From positions 1 to 63,255 of the forward strand of contig MJCC01000021.1 of NCBI GenBank assembly GCA_001766655.1: a stretch of DNA of 63,255 bases. Direction: 5' to 3'. The notes beneath the pieces were generated by a model. It was not told the DNA's origin. It saw only the letters and a program-made list of their open reading frames with translations, and made no database searches. The DNA is from Phytomonas francai. Taxonomy: Eukaryota > Euglenozoa > Kinetoplastea > Trypanosomatida > Trypanosomatidae. Numbering within the stretch: the stretch's first letter is position 1; every line of letters begins with the position of its first letter. A program made the translations under genes and the position numbers. Positions 11,601-19,405 of the stretch are shown piece after piece.

Positions 11601-14600
11601 GCATTGAACGAGGAAAGCAACTATTTTCGTACCTTAACAGCATGGATTGCTTTACACGCTTTGCAGCACCTGCAGAGGACATTGATGAGCAAGTCCGGCG
11701 TGCCAACTGTGCGCAAGGTGACACACTGCTGATAGCTGCGTACAATTTTTTCTTATCTGTGCACTATCCCAACGATACACTTTACAAGAAGCTTCAGAAT
11801 ATTCTTCATGACCATGGCGTTCCATTTACAGATGGTCCAGAGGTGCCGGCAAGGGAGCTTTTGTTTTGCAATCACGGCGCCTTAATAGATTTAATTATTT
11901 CTCGTGATTTGCCGTTTCGCCATCGTTGCGCGTTGTATAACCTCCACCATCGTATTGCGCGCCGATGGCATCTCTTTGGTGGTGTATGCGAAGTCTTTAA
12001 TGATACTCTCAAAGAATATCTCCTATTCACTTGCAACGGTTTCATGGTGGTATCCGCACTCGATAATAACGCCAAGAAAGCTCTTATACAGGCTATGCGG
12101 GCTGGAAGCGGAGTTCTTTTGTACAATTTGGAGACCGATCCGACGTCAACAGAGCTGATTGTTGCGCTTTTTCCACTCTTTGGGAAGCTTGATATTGAGT
12201 GGGAAAACTGTCGTCTTGGTACTCATGCTAGGGGTTCCGCTGCTAATGGTGCTACAAAGAGTAAAGGGATTCCTTTTTGCGTTTTTGGTCAGAATATTGA
12301 GGTTAATCCAAAATTCAACTTGATTTGTGTTTCCGTTGCATTGATCAGACCTTATCATGATCGCGAGAGTTTAGGCACAACTATTTTCGACTACGTGAGC
12401 CTCACCAACTTTTTTGAACCGATTCCACTCAGCGTACGCATCTCGCACAACCTTCTCCATTCCCAAGGTATGTTAAAAAATGTTCAAGAAGAGTTGCATA
12501 AACGAAGGCGGCGTGTCTTCTCTGAAGTAACAGCCTTTATCGAGAAGCATGACCATTCCAGCAAGCTTCTCAGTGCTGACCTGGAGCATATCACCAATTG
12601 TGGGAAGCATGAGCTTGACATGCTAGATGAAATTCTCAAGGATGCAAACGCACATGATGGACAGATTGCCACACTAAAAGTCCAGTTGCAAATGATCCAC
12701 AAACAAATAACAGAGGCCTGGCTTTCCATTGAAGCTTCTTTGAAGCAGTGCGCAGAGTTGCTGCAATTCATAGAGGCCGATAAGCTTGGCCGGTCGTGGG
12801 ATGATCGTGTGATTGACCCCTTTTTGAGCTGCGCGACCTGCATTGTTCCGCATGTTGGCACTCGCTTCGCGTCGCTACGATTTAAAGACCACTCATTGGC
12901 ACAGAAGCAGCTCTGTGCTGTTGTAAACTTTGTCGATAATATTGTTCCGTGCTTTTCATGCGGTTGGCCGCTACCTGTCCGTGGGCTCTTCTCTATGCTC
13001 ATTCTACATGGTGCATTGTTGGCAAGCAGCACTATTAGTTCGTATTTGGGGACTGCATTTCCCACGCTTGAAATTCTCAATCTAGCGCAGTTCAATGCCT
13101 TGTTATCTATCCTTGGAAAGGATAGCAAACATAGCGTGATTGATTTTCCCTTATCGTTCCCATTTCCAAAACACGGGGGAAATGCCGAGGAAACGGCCAC
13201 AGAGAGCGTTAAAAAGTTGATCTCGAAAGCGTATTTGGACTCAGGGGATGCACAGTTGAAGCGGATCGCCTCCGAGAATGTAGACGCCATCGAGAATAGT
13301 ACAAGCTCGACTGAGTCTACTTCTTCATCTCTTGTACCCAATTTTTTCCAATTTCTCCAGAATCTTGATTTTCCACGTTGTGAGGATACCGCGCTCCGTC
13401 TGTACGCCACGACGCTTGAAGTTCTCAAAAACAGCGACTCCAACCCCCCTGAACCTCGCAGCCAACGAAGCGGTCATAAACCGACAGAAATGGCACATTC
13501 GACAGCCCAAGAGATACCAAGGGCCAGCTACAATAACTCGCTCGTCGATTGCAGGAGCTCTACGTCTAGCTTTTCTCGCGCACCGCCCTCGATAGGTAGC
13601 TGCAACCTTCCCCTTCTCAGTGTCCACTCGCGAGAACTACTCTGGGAGCACAACGCGAAGCACTACATACCGCTGTATATGGTGAGTCGCAACCCTTATG
13701 CAACGTTATATGACATTCAGCATGAAGCAGTGGTGGGAAACTGGCTGTACGAACAACATGAGGTGGTAGGTCTTCATGCGGAAACCAATATGCTAGCAAT
13801 ACATATCGCGAAGTGCTTGCTTAGGCCGCACATGATGGACAACCTCAAGGGCTTTTGGTTCGGCCTTTTGGTGGACCTATCATCGCCTCGAACGAAAAAA
13901 GCAATCGGTGAAAATACAAAAATAAATTACGGTGAATGCCTCGTTGAAAGCATCCACAAGATCCTTGCAACTTACATCGGTTGGCATTCGCTAGTAACGG
14001 GAGACAATGAGAGCTACACAAATCGAGTGTCGGTGAGGTTTGTCTTGGTGTGCACCCCTGAATCCCATCGCCTATTGTGGAAGGGCACCCACGAGTTGCG
14101 ACCAGGGCGCTGCTTGCACATTTGCGACGAGCACACCACACCCCAGCGGCACTTATTGCATCTTCTACAAGGTAAAATGCTGCAAAAAATGCTGGTGCAA
14201 CGAGGCGACCAGTCTTCGTCGAGGGCTCTGTCACCCAATTCCCCGCATCAGCCACAAGGAAGGTCTGCAATGTCGCCGGGCACAGGCGCAGTACTGACCG
14301 CACAGGGGTCGGGCACCATTCTTTTCACCGATAGTAGAACGGGCAGGAGGTTCCCCAGGGAAGCACAGGAATTGCCAATGAGAGGCGCTGCCGGCCCTGT
14401 ATGGAGAATCCTAATAAAGGAGCTATGCTTCATGCATATTGGCCTTTCTGGGCGTCATCGCCTGCTAAAGGACCTCAAACGAACTCATTTAGATATATTT
14501 TCGCATGAAGAGAATTGTGCTGATTTATGTTTTAATGATGATCCTGAGATATGTAGTGATCACAATCTGAGACTTCTTATTCAGCTAATCCAGAACATAT

Positions 14601-16705
14601 GGTATAATGATTTAATATGGAGGAGTTCCAGTTGTGAATTTACCGAGCCTGCATCTGAAAGAGATCTCGGCCATACTATGTCGCTCACTTCGATAGCAAG
14701 TACTTCCAGGGGCCTAAGAGCGCATTATTACTACCGTAACCAGCGTCGAGCGTGGCAGCAGCTTCATCAGCAGATTACTGGAGGACATGTTGCCTTTCGC
14801 ACTATGTTGAAGCCCGTAAATCAAGGCTCAGGCAACTTAATCCGAGAGAGCAGCAGGCTCAAGACACTCTTTTGCCCTGCATCACTTGAGCCCATCAGTT
14901 CATCTCACTTGTTGGACATGAGTTCGATTGACTTCACGTGGATCCAAAAATTAGCTTACAATTTGTACACAATACTAGCTGGGGAAGATGGCTGCAATGT
15001 TAATGCTAGTGACCATGAAACGCTAAAACTGTTGATGAGGATCATGATTGTGCAACCATCCACCTACGAAGACGCAGGGCCGTCTGTTACTTACGGCTGG
15101 CCATGGCTGGACTCTCCATGTTCGTTTGTACTAAACTCGTCCGACGTGGATCGAATGATAGAAGACGTGAAAAGGTGTTCAACAGACCTCCTGGAGCTGT
15201 GTGGTGATACCAGTGCAGTGATTGCGTACCGCACAAGGCTCCAGGGGCGCATACTTAGATTGCTCTTTTCTACTGTATCTTTGCGACATCAGCATCATTC
15301 TGAAGCTCCTCAAGAAATTGTGGACAAAGACACAAACACGGTGTTTCCTGAGCTCAGCTTAGCACTTCAGTTATCATTCCGAGAGGAATTGCTTAAGGAT
15401 TTAGTACCCTTGAATTTGGAGTACGCTCACTTGTCGCAGCTTTACAATCGACTGCGGGCAGAAAAGCTAAGAGTGTCACAGAATCACCGCAACTTAAATA
15501 TATCAAGGATTCTAGATACTATTCGTTCCTTAGCGTTTGTTACCGAGTTAGAGCTGTCATCATCATTGCCATCTTCCATTTCTTGTTATTCATACTTACC
15601 AAAAGGGAATGTACAGGTGTGGCTACCTTCGCTGAGGCATCCGTTGGTGGTGCTTTGGAATTTGACGAGGAGTCTCCTTTCTTTAGCCCCAGTCTCTCAA
15701 CATGGATGGAGTTTTGGACATCCATCCAAACTTGTATTGATCATAACACAGCGCCGACTTTTAGCACCATGCGATGTTGTGTTGGAGGGGGCTTCACTTT
15801 CGGTTCGGGTTATGGAGGAAATACACGCTGTAACAGGTTGGACCATGCCATTTGCTTTCAAACAACCTTGTAATAGTCAGGGGACGTTGCTTCACAAGGG
15901 AATTTCACAACTACAGTGGACTGCTTCTGTTGTGGACGTATCATCTACGACAAGGGGAGAGGAAATTGTGATTGCTATGCGATCCATGTGCGTGAAAAAG
16001 GACCTTAGGAATGAAGTTAATGAGTTTCACACGTTTAATTGGTCATATACAGCCAATACGCAATCAGATCCTGATATTACAAAAGCGTCGGGGCCGCGAG
16101 TGGTAGGGGAGGGGGAAAAACCATTAATGCTGCCAATGACGTGGGATGCTGAGCCATGTACCATTGAGGGAATGTGCTTTGATCATCAGCCATGTGAGTT
16201 CCTGTGGAATGCGATGGTAAGCCCAGCTAATTTGCAGACCCATTTGAAACTATTTGCTAGCGATTTGAAGGGGAGGAAGAGTCTCGCACAAACTGAACCC
16301 ACAAATGTGGTCGAAGGCGTCTTTGTTACTCAGAATTATGGTGAGGATGCTGATAGCACGGTGCAGGCAGTGCACTCACCAGTTTATTTGTCAACGAAAA
16401 GAGGAAGCTTCATACGTTATAAGATATCTCAACTGTCTATACCGATTGTGACCTTTCAATTAAATTTATCTGAGTGCACTATAGAAGAAAACTCTGCCGT
16501 TCCTTCTTTCCAGCGCATCGGGGAGGCGCCACTTTGCATTATATATGAGGCTCAAACATCATCACTACCGCCTTCTGGAAAGGATAAGAGTCAAATAACA
16601 AAGGACATGCTTAATGAGCAGAGTTATTCTAACCACAAGCGGGATAAATTAAATCAAATGCCTACTTCCGTTGGAACTCTTGGACGATATGTCCTTATAG
16701 AATGA
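2672..16705 (+). CDS. Divergent dynein heavy chain with degenerate AAA1
   Basis: 4677 aa, in the usual dynein heavy-chain size range, uninterrupted. A long tail and linker lead to six AAA-like modules. AAA1 aligns well (YGLEFFGN, a GG near 1350, VNCS), but its Walker A is replaced at about 1355-1368 (PLLNHTQDTQGLLQS) and its Walker B reads CVSEYRK at 1406-1412 instead of CFDEFNR. AAA2 keeps a P-loop, GPQFSGKT (1627-1634). AAA3 keeps GACGSGKS (1973-1980) and IDD (Asp 2037-2038). AAA4, at about 2440-2520, has lost its P-loop. Stalk coiled coils lie at about 2715-2815 and 2912-2990 with a microtubule-binding region between them, then AAA5, AAA6 and a C-terminal domain. Dynein force normally needs ATP hydrolysis at AAA1, so this chain is probably not a conventional motor. 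The ATG at 2732 (Met21) may be the true start. Confidence 0.88.
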   Translation: MSNWYSLAYLGFFVVVVYKKMDPQKYKERVLSRFDTVVRYFWDGLPTPPFVCSKDAPSRGSFTIRTLGYSPDYSKETLDIPLEPITNEYLNFQPLSYREPITNSMSARIGSHYSPLVGFFSFKKRSASPTKINYALQRIRIPVEHCEDEAEITKNLHNFAQCIRTNKLVELYEPLVREHSPISQASLKKILTLSTRGMKMNTRESVVSEVCCISDEYVRWESKEIFYYLCINPLVCKILSPLKLQLSPEYYQPRRAESTRDEKEALKLHVALAKKSLKATLSWSGKTHYFFASLHKLWDTRYENLALFDLESVHGSIDSGVFLSHINLTMKTVFTRIRIDFFSSVEELFFAHVPDAKEAVLLNEADLEKSNLHKVFTAVDVYLTKQLRNFIVRELKKLVCFFQCKGVNDMRSGRGIELRKPVLSVSMVIGANCRASLPSFSRLCIGISDLLEELKKEANSLPRVHKSIFRSLNIDTHSMAVVLPMELECFRFMIINSLDKTGQVIDDLSSKYSQYSVVPAQRIPETTKDFPNIVSEVVTLAREHIFAIYCNFANIVYSGCFEIHCRSIKEHFAASWEGYLECFYSQLNASVLNFIMQADAKCLQAQAALQRVPQSVEELRTLLKHTEEVKRLVKSIKVVECDDAILRISKMESNLVPIQPNVYESAMKLMKWPDVLAKQIILSEEGIMKAKPQLAGNLKSLCANTRGYIKTLSTGITELYNMFSFDIRDVAFQTCIELQNLVDQIDLSVKAITSQEALLGIPPTDSFEDFNVLRNHFDIVSQYWAEINRSAQLLGYYKCPIGSLKANQIIEDVRECRRLLHSCTHRLRAYVPLVQLARQQELKLSKFEALEEILYFITIPGLRKHHWKEVSRLLASKLKEDTSQVVDMTAPLHKLLDAGIMDHLKEVSRIALQANNDFLTEEAVEKMKSASKKIFFDFTKATWSHVPRLVVSEECRHSMLLQIEDFFLRSQLLMKNMSLSAPVLNILVEWKGSINKLQKVIVEWNDAEERWSGLCNYMCVLQCKKNGAMDDVRALILEKLTQTDESFKALNEIIKRPQFSLHVAIVQDTISDHVTAAKLTMDEATNMLPLVLDEMREGFPRFNFLTDSQLSSFLSSYDIGSLFSILPFMYPRLCRVTVENDLVTAFTTTNNATISAFGELCLSNDPTEEWMVSFDQVLKLSMASSIKACHDAFFVTDMKTWLTSWCSQFIIMSLRSVHTYGIREAIKNRGVLGLKAHRTKIKNIIAEVQRVALTLGLQPDTKRVVLSALSYLQFADTEIEHALSIGIATISDLDSTPMLQTFITEFAIVTRVMGIVIPYGLEFFGNDREPFFSPQMLEKAISILSLTVGGRSIPLLNHTQDTQGLLQSLCHLCGLFFITVNCSQTTTLDTMRSYLRGALGAGAFFCVSEYRKLSEEIRFFLTESFCRIQNGTLACASASFVTDLGLETRGGFIKTPVHPGFMGVITASEPLHKIARELSQQYRPTYLPRMKLVDMIRVYLDAFGIADESQTASPGFAVIYEHLQEIFPSVFTYPKLLAVLQHAAESVIPKEGYTTDCLFEAFTRIFASVLTENNQLQALLEFYVKHTLGLSASNLRRALSTSPHTKRDMKLEFAKTMSFCHQVIISGPQFSGKTKLWRDFVGTDKHVVLCTSLMTAHEFYEHNVVEGIMKVLAGITATPLERHFVIIEDETFLYATSWINLSLYGRVLGPRKTSFTLNPSSYMIVSTSTLQHTDPHTVCDFTVFSLPAPSDWRSFLRDRLHDAPECDVASGVMEIVLPVVWTAVEHGDCNRVDEDVLNTNMGFYATCKQCMKLYIRWYSYIVQAFCSPTSSVREEVADPQLNEHIFVARCAVQAVCWSMGLALDPCQLDHIRRALLTVEDNLNEFMENYNSTEKILPPVVDGENILEFVVTRSGWELLSEAISHINDLSWSEYTKIDPQSEASSQRFPTPSRLSTLRAIECLINCGQHVLILGACGSGKSSLLRSTRLCERWFQHFVNCSKGFSPIQTQNQLVSQLLPRSTSTFGPPLGSKLVVCIDDMHLSSSAQADAPIASSLVLFYDKYSAICTPTVGFIPATDLVYVGTALEAFRNPSVQCAFINVYLPPMQGSELVNGIWRLLETTCGKRRTDGFPRECTSFIILAYMAVERAIAGSSVIASRLRNGNDGDSSKAAPWVSLGGLSLSDTIFSQLGGQIMETESILSQHFSLAFHGVEIARRQLSSGISDLQVAVNLFIGVERLYVGHYAGDANRENLRQDISQCAQATLGKCLGDNKFLAAVKQGACDELYSPSKRQACVLKWLEDIHAYLSEAVVQPLSEMDLHTSNHSLENEHVDTSTDLYSNRGQLSVCVTTANSSTVGSLIQNAPFISSTFRELSQRQSKYNKNASLSEEQLRLSLGQKWKVEATTFITVERVNTIASIVTQSKCIAENAFELVQAVKHTGSPLHTVILCNSVFEIISLTFMVIVATRFPVVLIRPYRGYYSTGKEAKYDFDTFVADMKALVRYAYGNNVRMVVVIPNTVLAIPLVLRQIDLLIRAGDLREIFSRGELWSLVHGNSTLCSKQWASRGAMGVLSPSEEEALYAYIRQCFTFILQVYSESHLLNSLKSGSYRCFADMRILQGLDTEELVSMRRGMVYSIISKRSEKHNGIAEPNYYRCGCQELADLVYTFYETSQEFFPDTREDRFSDFASLVTHIERICAEKTRDSAVIATVLVDRGDVVTKVIKNNAQLTSQAAEELDRLREDIVELKKKLERESIYLEYCNEDFQKIQKDVQEGALELSKLESVQDTSLTKAKEMVQESAVLLKKIKPQTIQMLSKSLSSKKLILLIRAVYGVLGEEIPKEANHPNELWVVGMRRMSAPGFVQSIISASTQHVADPATLLLLERDLKKNEFGKSSACAQLLVNYILAFIRKLRVQQAKVEDRNTYSIQRKSNQEAEERLRQCSCRVSETSEEIRTIKENIKQMEDKCCEVQERQRLCIERGKQLFSYLNSMDCFTRFAAPAEDIDEQVRRANCAQGDTLLIAAYNFFLSVHYPNDTLYKKLQNILHDHGVPFTDGPEVPARELLFCNHGALIDLIISRDLPFRHRCALYNLHHRIARRWHLFGGVCEVFNDTLKEYLLFTCNGFMVVSALDNNAKKALIQAMRAGSGVLLYNLETDPTSTELIVALFPLFGKLDIEWENCRLGTHARGSAANGATKSKGIPFCVFGQNIEVNPKFNLICVSVALIRPYHDRESLGTTIFDYVSLTNFFEPIPLSVRISHNLLHSQGMLKNVQEELHKRRRRVFSEVTAFIEKHDHSSKLLSADLEHITNCGKHELDMLDEILKDANAHDGQIATLKVQLQMIHKQITEAWLSIEASLKQCAELLQFIEADKLGRSWDDRVIDPFLSCATCIVPHVGTRFASLRFKDHSLAQKQLCAVVNFVDNIVPCFSCGWPLPVRGLFSMLILHGALLASSTISSYLGTAFPTLEILNLAQFNALLSILGKDSKHSVIDFPLSFPFPKHGGNAEETATESVKKLISKAYLDSGDAQLKRIASENVDAIENSTSSTESTSSSLVPNFFQFLQNLDFPRCEDTALRLYATTLEVLKNSDSNPPEPRSQRSGHKPTEMAHSTAQEIPRASYNNSLVDCRSSTSSFSRAPPSIGSCNLPLLSVHSRELLWEHNAKHYIPLYMVSRNPYATLYDIQHEAVVGNWLYEQHEVVGLHAETNMLAIHIAKCLLRPHMMDNLKGFWFGLLVDLSSPRTKKAIGENTKINYGECLVESIHKILATYIGWHSLVTGDNESYTNRVSVRFVLVCTPESHRLLWKGTHELRPGRCLHICDEHTTPQRHLLHLLQGKMLQKMLVQRGDQSSSRALSPNSPHQPQGRSAMSPGTGAVLTAQGSGTILFTDSRTGRRFPREAQELPMRGAAGPVWRILIKELCFMHIGLSGRHRLLKDLKRTHLDIFSHEENCADLCFNDDPEICSDHNLRLLIQLIQNIWYNDLIWRSSSCEFTEPASERDLGHTMSLTSIASTSRGLRAHYYYRNQRRAWQQLHQQITGGHVAFRTMLKPVNQGSGNLIRESSRLKTLFCPASLEPISSSHLLDMSSIDFTWIQKLAYNLYTILAGEDGCNVNASDHETLKLLMRIMIVQPSTYEDAGPSVTYGWPWLDSPCSFVLNSSDVDRMIEDVKRCSTDLLELCGDTSAVIAYRTRLQGRILRLLFSTVSLRHQHHSEAPQEIVDKDTNTVFPELSLALQLSFREELLKDLVPLNLEYAHLSQLYNRLRAEKLRVSQNHRNLNISRILDTIRSLAFVTELELSSSLPSSISCYSYLPKGNVQVWLPSLRHPLVVLWNLTRSLLSLAPVSQHGWSFGHPSKLVLIITQRRLLAPCDVVLEGASLSVRVMEEIHAVTGWTMPFAFKQPCNSQGTLLHKGISQLQWTASVVDVSSTTRGEEIVIAMRSMCVKKDLRNEVNEFHTFNWSYTANTQSDPDITKASGPRVVGEGEKPLMLPMTWDAEPCTIEGMCFDHQPCEFLWNAMVSPANLQTHLKLFASDLKGRKSLAQTEPTNVVEGVFVTQNYGEDADSTVQAVHSPVYLSTKRGSFIRYKISQLSIPIVTFQLNLSECTIEENSAVPSFQRIGEAPLCIIYEAQTSSLPPSGKDKSQITKDMLNEQSYSNHKRDKLNQMPTSVGTLGRYVLIE
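2727..2728 (+). promoter_or_regulatory. Possible spliced-leader acceptor inside annotated dynein start
   Basis: A T-rich run from about 2690 to 2724 ends in ACAAG, four bases before the in-frame ATG at 2732. If this AG is used, the hydrophobic first 20 residues are untranslated and translation starts at Met21. No comparable pyrimidine run lies between the previous stop (2585) and 2672. Confidence 0.4.
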
Positions 16706-17684
16706 ATTGCTTAATTTGTGGTTTTATGCCTTTTCTTTTTTTCCTTTTTCACAACGAGAGTACGACATGCGTATTATTGAAATGAAATATATAGTTTGGC
16801 TCGCTGCTATACAGGGATGAGACCAACATAATTAGGATATAATGTTTCGAAGCATGAAGCTTACGTTGATCGTTGTTTTCCACTCGAGTCATATCTGCCC
16901 ATTTTCAATGTGCTTCACTTATTATTTTTTATCAATTCCTAACTTCGTGTTTCTAGATTTTCTTATTGTGACTTCAAAATGGACTATGTACACTAGATGC
17001 ATGGGATATACTTTAGAGTTTTTTAAATTTTGAAGGTTTGTGAAAACGATATGTATGTCGATAAAAGGGTTTGGGGACTTTAGTTGATACCTTTTTCAAT
17101 CTTTTAAATATAAAAACTCGTTTTCGTATTAAAATATTTTGTATTTCCCGCTTTTTTGCCCAACTTTCCTCCTTTTCACCATTTTCCTCGACTCTGGACC
17201 TGGGGTTCGCTTGAGGAGCCCATTGGCATTCCTACTGCGTAAATGTAAATTCTTCCACAAGTAGAATGTATAAAAAAGTAAATACTCAAAATATGAGCAT
17301 GAATGGGTGAATGAATATCAATTGTCCCATTCCGAACAGGTCAGCAATACTTGGTTTTAATGGGGAATATCCAAGGATACTATCCTTTTTCTTAAAAAAA
17401 ATTAGTATAAAATTGATACACAGGAGAGCGCAATAGTGATATGGGAAAGTATTCTGAAAGATTCTTTTTTCTCTTTATTTTATCTATACTACTTTAATTG
17501 AAAGCATCTAAAAAACGATATTATATTCTACATTCTCGAGAAAGCTCAAATCTCAGGATAAGCAGGAAAACAATATCCATCTACAATCCAAAATTCTTTT
17601 GCAAATCTGAAACCTGAAAAGAGATTTTCATTTCTGTAGCGCTTTTTCTTATACTAATAACGTAGTTGTACACGTACTCTTCAC
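16706..17684. other. AT-rich spacer, no gene seen
   Basis: Dynein 3' UTR and the 5' region of the next gene. A 63-codon ATG ORF at 16842-17033 is Phe-rich and looks random. TTTTCATTTCTGTAG ending at 17639 is a likely trans-splice acceptor for the gene at 17685. Confidence 0.6.
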
Positions 17685-18935
17685 ATGAGTTCAAATAGGA
17701 GTTCACTAACCACTCAGAATAATTTAGATGGCAACGTTTTTTCAACCGTTGATATTAGATGCGAAAATTCTATGAGGGCTGCCTCCCCTGTGAATATGCT
17801 ATTTACAGCATCTGATAAAATGTCGCGAAATTCAAAGCAGAGTTTTACCTGGAAAGACGAACTGTACGCAGCTGATACATTCCGTGATGGTATCCACGCC
17901 ATTTCACGTGTAGTGCCTTCTTGGGTCCCAGCAATCGGCCTTCTTTCTGCGCTTGGTATCTACTATGCAACGTTTCGCGTTCGTCTCTTTATCTCACAAT
18001 GGCGTCTTGAGGAGCGCCGGCGGGCAGAGCAGAGGTACGAGCTTTTGGACACCCTCCGTGGCGTTCCCATGGGCCCGGTTGGTGCTGTGGAGCCTCTCGG
18101 TGACGATGACGTAGACGAGGAAGACGAGGATGAAGATGATGAAACCGCTGTCTCCATGCGCGACATCGAGGAATTTCGAAGCAGCTTAGGCATTCGTTTG
18201 CCACGTGATGAGGATCTCCTCAGCATTGTGGAACGCATGCTGATGGTGGATCCAATACCTGAGGGCTGGGTGCTATATCGCACAGCTGCCGGTATTATTC
18301 GATTTATGAATCTCAATACACAAGAGCTTTTTTTTTTCCACCCAGGCAAGCGCAAGGAGAAGTTATTCATAGATGCTGAACTCAAAAAGCGCAACCGACA
18401 AGCGATGGAGAGTAAATATAACTTTTACTCTGAGGATGAGGGGCTTAATTTATTTCCCATACCTAATCGGGGTCTTCAGTCCGTTGCTATGGCTTCCGGG
18501 CCATTACCTATTGATTTTGGCGATGATGGGAGCCCGAGTGAAGAAGATGATACTCAAACTAACGCCTTCAAAAGATTGTTTCACTACTTTTTGGAGCGCG
18601 AGCAAAAGCGAATCGAACAGGATGTTGTTCGCTCCCGATGCTCTATGGTGAATCGTACAAAGGAGTTAATGGGGGTCGGAGGCCTTGGAGCTTCTGGGCC
18701 ATCATCATCTGCGTCAGCACCATCAGAGGTTTCTGGTACAGCGGTTCAAGGTGGTAGTGGTGGGAATCACAATGCGACCAGTTCTAAATTCGGAGTAGGG
18801 GTAGGGAGTGCCGCTGGGGGCGTCGAGGGTGGACAATCATCTCAGAGATCACCGGTCAGTACGCTTTGTCCCATGACCTATCGTGTCGTCGTATCCAGTG
18901 CGATTCATGGGAACCGTGGAGGTAGTACTAAGTGA
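17685..18935 (+). CDS. Membrane-anchored WW-like domain protein
   Basis: 416 aa. One hydrophobic segment at about residues 77-97, followed by a basic, Arg-rich stretch, suggests a single membrane anchor. An acidic Asp/Glu block lies at about 143-152. At about 193-223 there is a WW-like motif: PEGW, then YRTAAGIIRFMNLNT and a closing HP, matching the W, Y/F, N, T and P pattern of WW domains, which bind proline-rich ligands. The second Trp of the classical WW is not conserved. The C-terminal 100 residues are Gly/Ser-rich and of low complexity. The start is supported by a pyrimidine-AG signal 45 nt upstream. The WW call rests on motif reading alone and the biological role is unknown. Confidence 0.7.
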   Translation: MSSNRSSLTTQNNLDGNVFSTVDIRCENSMRAASPVNMLFTASDKMSRNSKQSFTWKDELYAADTFRDGIHAISRVVPSWVPAIGLLSALGIYYATFRVRLFISQWRLEERRRAEQRYELLDTLRGVPMGPVGAVEPLGDDDVDEEDEDEDDETAVSMRDIEEFRSSLGIRLPRDEDLLSIVERMLMVDPIPEGWVLYRTAAGIIRFMNLNTQELFFFHPGKRKEKLFIDAELKKRNRQAMESKYNFYSEDEGLNLFPIPNRGLQSVAMASGPLPIDFGDDGSPSEEDDTQTNAFKRLFHYFLEREQKRIEQDVVRSRCSMVNRTKELMGVGGLGASGPSSSASAPSEVSGTAVQGGSGGNHNATSSKFGVGVGSAAGGVEGGQSSQRSPVSTLCPMTYRVVVSSAIHGNRGGSTK

Positions 18936-19405
18936 TTGATTCCATACTGTTGATCCTTTTTTCCGCGTGTGTCTTCTGCACACGCGTACGTGGCCACCAG
19001 TTTTCGGGGTATATGGAATTTTAAGGAACGGCTCTTTTATTGGTTGTTTTTCTGCAGTTACACACAGGAAGATAGGTACCAGAAGGAACAGGCAAATAAT
19101 AAATCTTTTGCTTTTGTGTAAGATTTTTTTCTTTGCTTCTTGGTTCTTTTTGGGCACGGTTCTACACGTGCGGAGAGAGGGAGTATGTTGAGGGAGAGCG
19201 GAACAAGAGATTTATCACTCTTTTTTGAATTAGTTTTTTAAATTGGATTTCACAAAAAATGTTAATATTATCTATATTTTCAAAACTATGTTTATGTTTT
19301 TATTAACATTTCCTGAGGGTTGTACGTGCACACTTGGGATAATTTTACTTGATTATTAATTTTTTCCCCACATTACTTTATTCCAAGAATATCAGTGTTT
19401 GCAAC
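18936..19405. other. Spacer before first eL8 gene
   Basis: AT-rich 3' UTR and intergenic sequence with no ORF of note. It ends in TTTTTTCCCCACATTAC then TTTATTCCAAG; the AG at 19386-19387 is the likely trans-splice acceptor. Confidence 0.6.
19386..19387 (+). promoter_or_regulatory. Probable spliced-leader acceptor, eL8 copy 1
   Basis: First AG after the pyrimidine tract at about 19361-19384, 18 nt before the ATG at 19406. It lies downstream of the TTG at 19349 that would lengthen the frame by 19 residues, so it supports the 265-aa form. Confidence 0.6.

Noticed and set aside
12484..13443. 319-codon minus-strand ORF inside the dynein gene
   Set aside because: It lies wholly opposite conserved dynein AAA5-AAA6 sequence, has no recognisable content, and every other gene is on the + strand.
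16842..17033. 63-codon ATG ORF in the dynein 3' region
   Set aside because: Composition is random-like and Phe-rich, with no acceptor signal and no paralogue in the window.
19349..19405. Extended N-terminus for eL8 copy 1
   Set aside because: The extension starts with TTG, is absent from copy 2, and lies across the likely trans-splice acceptor.
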